Below, piece by piece: positions 61,141 through 64,000 of a DNA stretch of 64,000 nucleotides. Location of the stretch: positions 434,001-498,000 of the forward strand of contig JAPXFQ010001311.1 of the NCBI GenBank assembly GCA_028564705.1, written 5' to 3'. The notes beneath the pieces were generated by a model. It did not search any database. It was not told the DNA's origin and was given only the letters and a program-made list of their open reading frames with translations. Numbering within the stretch: the stretch's first letter is position 1; every line of letters begins with the position of its first letter. A program made the translations under genes and the position numbers. Origin of the DNA: Apricaphanius iberus. Taxonomy: Eukaryota; Chordata; Actinopteri; Cyprinodontiformes; Aphaniidae.

Positions 61141-61548
61141 TAAAAGAGAGAGGGGGGGGTGTATTATGAATCATACATTTGGTGTAATTGGTGCAGGAGG
61201 GGGACGTTTCAGGGAACACACTCTGAATGAAAGAGAGTTGACAAGTGTAAGGTTTTCAGTTCCACTCTGATTTCCATGGCAGCGAATAATGCTGTTCGTC
61301 TCTTTCAAGTCAGAGAAGCCAACTGCGATTCCATTCATTTTAATGAAGAGATGAGAGGACAAACAAATATGAGCAGGAAATAAAACATTTATTGGATAGA
61401 CTGTTATTCTCTCTGAAGATGATTTGACTAACACAAATTATTGAATTTACTCTTCAAGTGACACAAAGTTTTAAACTCAAGATGTCTGTTTGCTTCGAGA
61501 TAAACATGAATATTAGTTCTTTCACAATGTCTGTCTACTTCATATAAG

Positions 61549-62037
61549 TTAAAAGGGGAAATATATAATGCTCTTTTTAAACAAGTTATAAATGTTCTAA
61601 GCTCTCTACAAAACATGTTAATGAAGTTATTTACACATAATCACAAAGAAATCTCTCCAGCTCAGTTCTTTTCACTTTCCGAATGAACTGTTTGGAGGTT
61701 CTGTCACCTTTTTGCATATTAGCCGTTACAGACCACGCCCTCACATTTTGTTACAAGGCAGTGGGTTTGCCGCACATGATAATGACGTGGAACTGGTGAG
61801 CAGAATCTAAAATGTGGGTGTGTGTGGGAGGAGGAGGAGGAGGGGGGGGGGTTATTCCAGTTATCGTGACATCACAATAAGAAAAATTTTCTGATTTTTG
61901 ACGGCAACAATTAGAAAACAGTTAGAATAAAAATGAATGGATGGTTTTTATTCATGTTAAGAGTATTTATAGAGGCACCAGAGATCCAAATGTCAACACA
62001 AAATTATGAAATACGGGACATTTGCATATGTTCCCTG
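61549..62037. mobile_element. MITE, second copy of the 6806-7306 family
   Basis: The left end is TTAAAAGGGGAAATATATAATG-like and the right end is TTTGCATATGTTCCCT. The interior shares 'gaccacgccctcacattttg' and 'ttacaaggcagtggg' with 6988-7022, and 'ggtttttattcatgtt' with 7200-7217. It also has an expanded GGA/G-rich run at 61826-61850. Confidence 0.75.
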
Positions 62038-62415
62038 TAAAATAGGGCTGCAATGTAGAAAATATTATATCGTAATTCATAAGATTTTTAAAAAATATTT
62101 TTCTATACCCCTATTTGATAAATTTAGAAGATTTTGAGGCACAGTATTGCGTCATCAACAGTTTGTTTCAGAAATCCCTCCTTTGAAAATACACAAGGGA
62201 CATAAGTTCAAATGTCAAATAAATATGTAAATTTTTTCCTCAACGATTTCCTACTACTCAATACAGTAGTTCAGAATGAATTTAAATTCTTCAGCATATT
62301 TCTTTAACAGGTAAATGAATAGTGTATGTCATAAATTAATAAGGCAGTCAGAAAGCTTTCAGTGGATCCTAAGAGTCATTAGAAATTATTAAAAATAAAT
62401 GTTCTGTTATCAAAG

Positions 62416-62460
62416 GATTGGATTTATACTTCTCCAGAAGCAATATTAGGTCTCCAAAAA
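62416..62460. repeat. short fragment of the fold-back family
   Basis: 'ggatttatacttctccagaa' and 'gcaatattaggtctcc' parallel 53218-53246 in the right arm of the fold-back element. Confidence 0.4.
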
Positions 62461-63894
62461 TGTTTTTTAACCAGTGTTATTACAGCTCCCCTTCTTTTTC
62501 CTTCAACCAATTCATAAATGCACATTTATACGCTTTTTTTACCCTTTTTACCTTAAAATTAAATTACTTTTTCTTCAATATATGATTCCATAACTTATTT
62601 TTTTCATTTTCAATATTTCGAAAGAAAACCTTTTTCTTTTGTTCCTGAGCTTCAAAATAAGGATGAGAGTCTGAACATGTCATGTTCTTTGAAAGTAATT
62701 TAGAAGTGAAATATTGGTAGGTGCACACCAGAGAGCTTTTTTCTTCACTCGATTGGATCGGAATTTAAATAAATATATTTCAGTGCATGCAGAAAACAAT
62801 AGATGGGTAGGTTGGGGAGCCACACGCAGCCGACTATCCAGGAAGTCTACAGCCAAATCTGTTTACTGACAAAACAAGATCTATAAAGCTTGAAAAACCA
62901 GGATATAGAATTAATAAATTATTCATATGGGCCGTTTTCTTTCACAGATCACTAAACCATAAAGCATTTTAGGACATCTGTGGTTGATGATCTGATTAAG
63001 ATTCTGATGTCTTACAGTGTTTATTTCTTTTGGACAGAGATATCAGACTAGAAGGGTTTTCAGCTGTTCATTTTTGTAGGTTTGATGAGCATAAGAAAAA
63101 AACTGTACAATAAGTTCAATGATTCCTTGAAAACTTCCAAAGTTTGTGACCTGAAATGGCAAAATAGGTCTTGTCTAAGTAAAGTTAAACTCACAAGGAG
63201 TCATTAGTCGTTATATTTTGAGCCATACGGTTTGAGTCAAATCATTCAACAAAGTAAAATGTAGGCTGTTGCCATGATCAATGGATGTGAAAGTAGATGC
63301 TTGTTCATTTGTCCTGTTGTGTTGACAGATGACATTAGCAGTGAAGAAGTCATTATTGGTGCAAAGGATTTGTGAACACTGTGGAGAAATCTTGAGCTAA
63401 AGGGGAAGGTGGTGTCCAACTCATACCTCTGACCACTGTCAAAACTTCAGAGCAATTTAACCAGAACTTTTTCTGGTGGGGTAAATCAGCCCGCCTGGTC
63501 TGCTCAGCGGTTGTGTCCCTATCCAAAATAGTTACAATATGGAATTTTAGTCAAATGTCTGCTTATTGTAACTGCTTTGGCAGGGAGTGGTGTTGCTGGT
63601 CACCCACAGTTGCAGAATAACAAGATACCAACAATGAAAGAAGCAATTTTTGCTTTTTGTAGTTGTTATGTGTTGCCATTCTTTTTGTCAATGATATACA
63701 CTAGCAAGTCTTCTAAGTTCAGAAAGATCTGTGAAGGTTCGGTAATATTACTCTGAAGTTCCGATATTGAAAATGCCTCTACTTTCTCCTAAGAAGGCTG
63801 TGATATAGAGGTAATATATAGTTTTCTTAATTTTTATTGAACTTAGCCTGCAATTTATGCAACTCATCCTTGCAGCGTTGTTGGGGACTGGTGT

Positions 63895-64000
63895 GATTCT
63901 CAAGCGGTCATTAGGCGAGAGGCAGAGTATGATCTGAAAAGGTTACCAGTCCATCACAAGGGAACATAGACAAATAACAATGTCCACACTTTCTCACATA
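63895..64000 (-). repeat. SINE-like repeat, cut by the window end
   Basis: 'gcggtcattaggcgagaggc', 'ggttaccagtccatcacaag' and 'ggaacatagacaaataacaa' are the 3' body of the SINE-like family in minus orientation. The head would lie beyond 64000. Confidence 0.6.

Larger units (their letters stand above)
12377..64000 (-). other. nrg3: nrg3 intron upstream of the EGF exon (partial)
   Basis: This is everything 5' of the EGF exon on the minus strand. It is inferred to be the giant first intron of nrg3, phase 1 at the acceptor. No N-terminal nrg3 exon was recognised. It contains the mobile elements listed separately. The remaining stretches (14022-15999, 16800-17220, 17357-18960, 20102-21785, 22113-23760, 24650-27260, 30906-31920, 32340-35880, 37773-39240, 39438-44970, 45950-48260, 48860-49640, 50115-52100, 54061-54560, 54670-56260, 59038-61548 and 62040-63890) show no supported gene. 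The assignment as one intron assumes no nested gene and no assembly join. Confidence 0.65.

Noticed and set aside
1..64000. CRISPR array, operons or bacterial promoters
   Set aside because: The sequence is vertebrate intron; no spacer-repeat arrays of regular length were seen.

Overview
This looks like intronic DNA from a ray-finned (teleost) fish. It is AT-rich and eukaryotic, with no bacterial-style gene packing. It carries a typical teleost mix of repeats: tRNA-headed SINE-like elements with CCAT/GGAT tails, L2-type LINE, Tc1/mariner, hAT and TTAA-ended MITEs, and long TA microsatellites. The repeat styles would fit a percomorph such as a cyprinodontiform, but that is inference.

Only one host coding exon is recognisable. 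It lies on the minus strand at 12247-12376 and encodes the N-terminal two thirds of an EGF-like domain that I recognise as neuregulin-3 (nrg3). It has a consensus GTAAGT donor and a CAG acceptor. The gene therefore runs from high to low coordinates. 12377-64000 would be the intron upstream of the EGF exon (the very large intron 1 of vertebrate NRG3 genes), and 1-12246 the following intron. Neither the N-terminal exon 1 nor the next exon (rest of the EGF domain) was found. Almost all short ORFs in the window are chance or transposon-derived.

Layout: 1-12.2 kb is downstream intron with SINE-like fragments, a TIR element interrupted by another TIR element (3.15-5.11 kb), a TTAA-ended MITE (10.87-11.28 kb) and a 500-bp element with 'gggacatattatg' ends (6.8-7.3 kb). 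12.4-27 kb is intron with a LINE 3' fragment, a SINE-like copy and an 860-bp element with 82-bp terminal inverted repeats (19.24-20.10 kb). 27.26-30.9 kb is a 5'-truncated, frameshifted L2-type LINE on the minus strand. Its 3' untranslated region contains about 430 bp of 28S rRNA-derived sequence in the opposite orientation, and the segment is bracketed by a 21-bp exact direct repeat. 31-40 kb holds SINE fragments, possible conserved non-coding blocks, a hAT-like element with a nested MITE that contains a perfect 40-bp palindrome, and a 179-bp hAT MITE with a perfect 8-bp target duplication. 40-64 kb holds more MITEs, a 700-bp fold-back element with arms of over 300 bp (52.54-53.25 kb), Tc1-type remnants (53.6, 56.3 and 58.5 kb), long TA repeats, and several repeat-free blocks that may be regulatory.

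The most unusual item is the LINE/28S rRNA chimera. The fold-back element, the perfect palindrome and a long near-perfect hairpin at 46.85 kb are the next most notable. All homology calls rest on recognition by eye; no alignments or searches were run.
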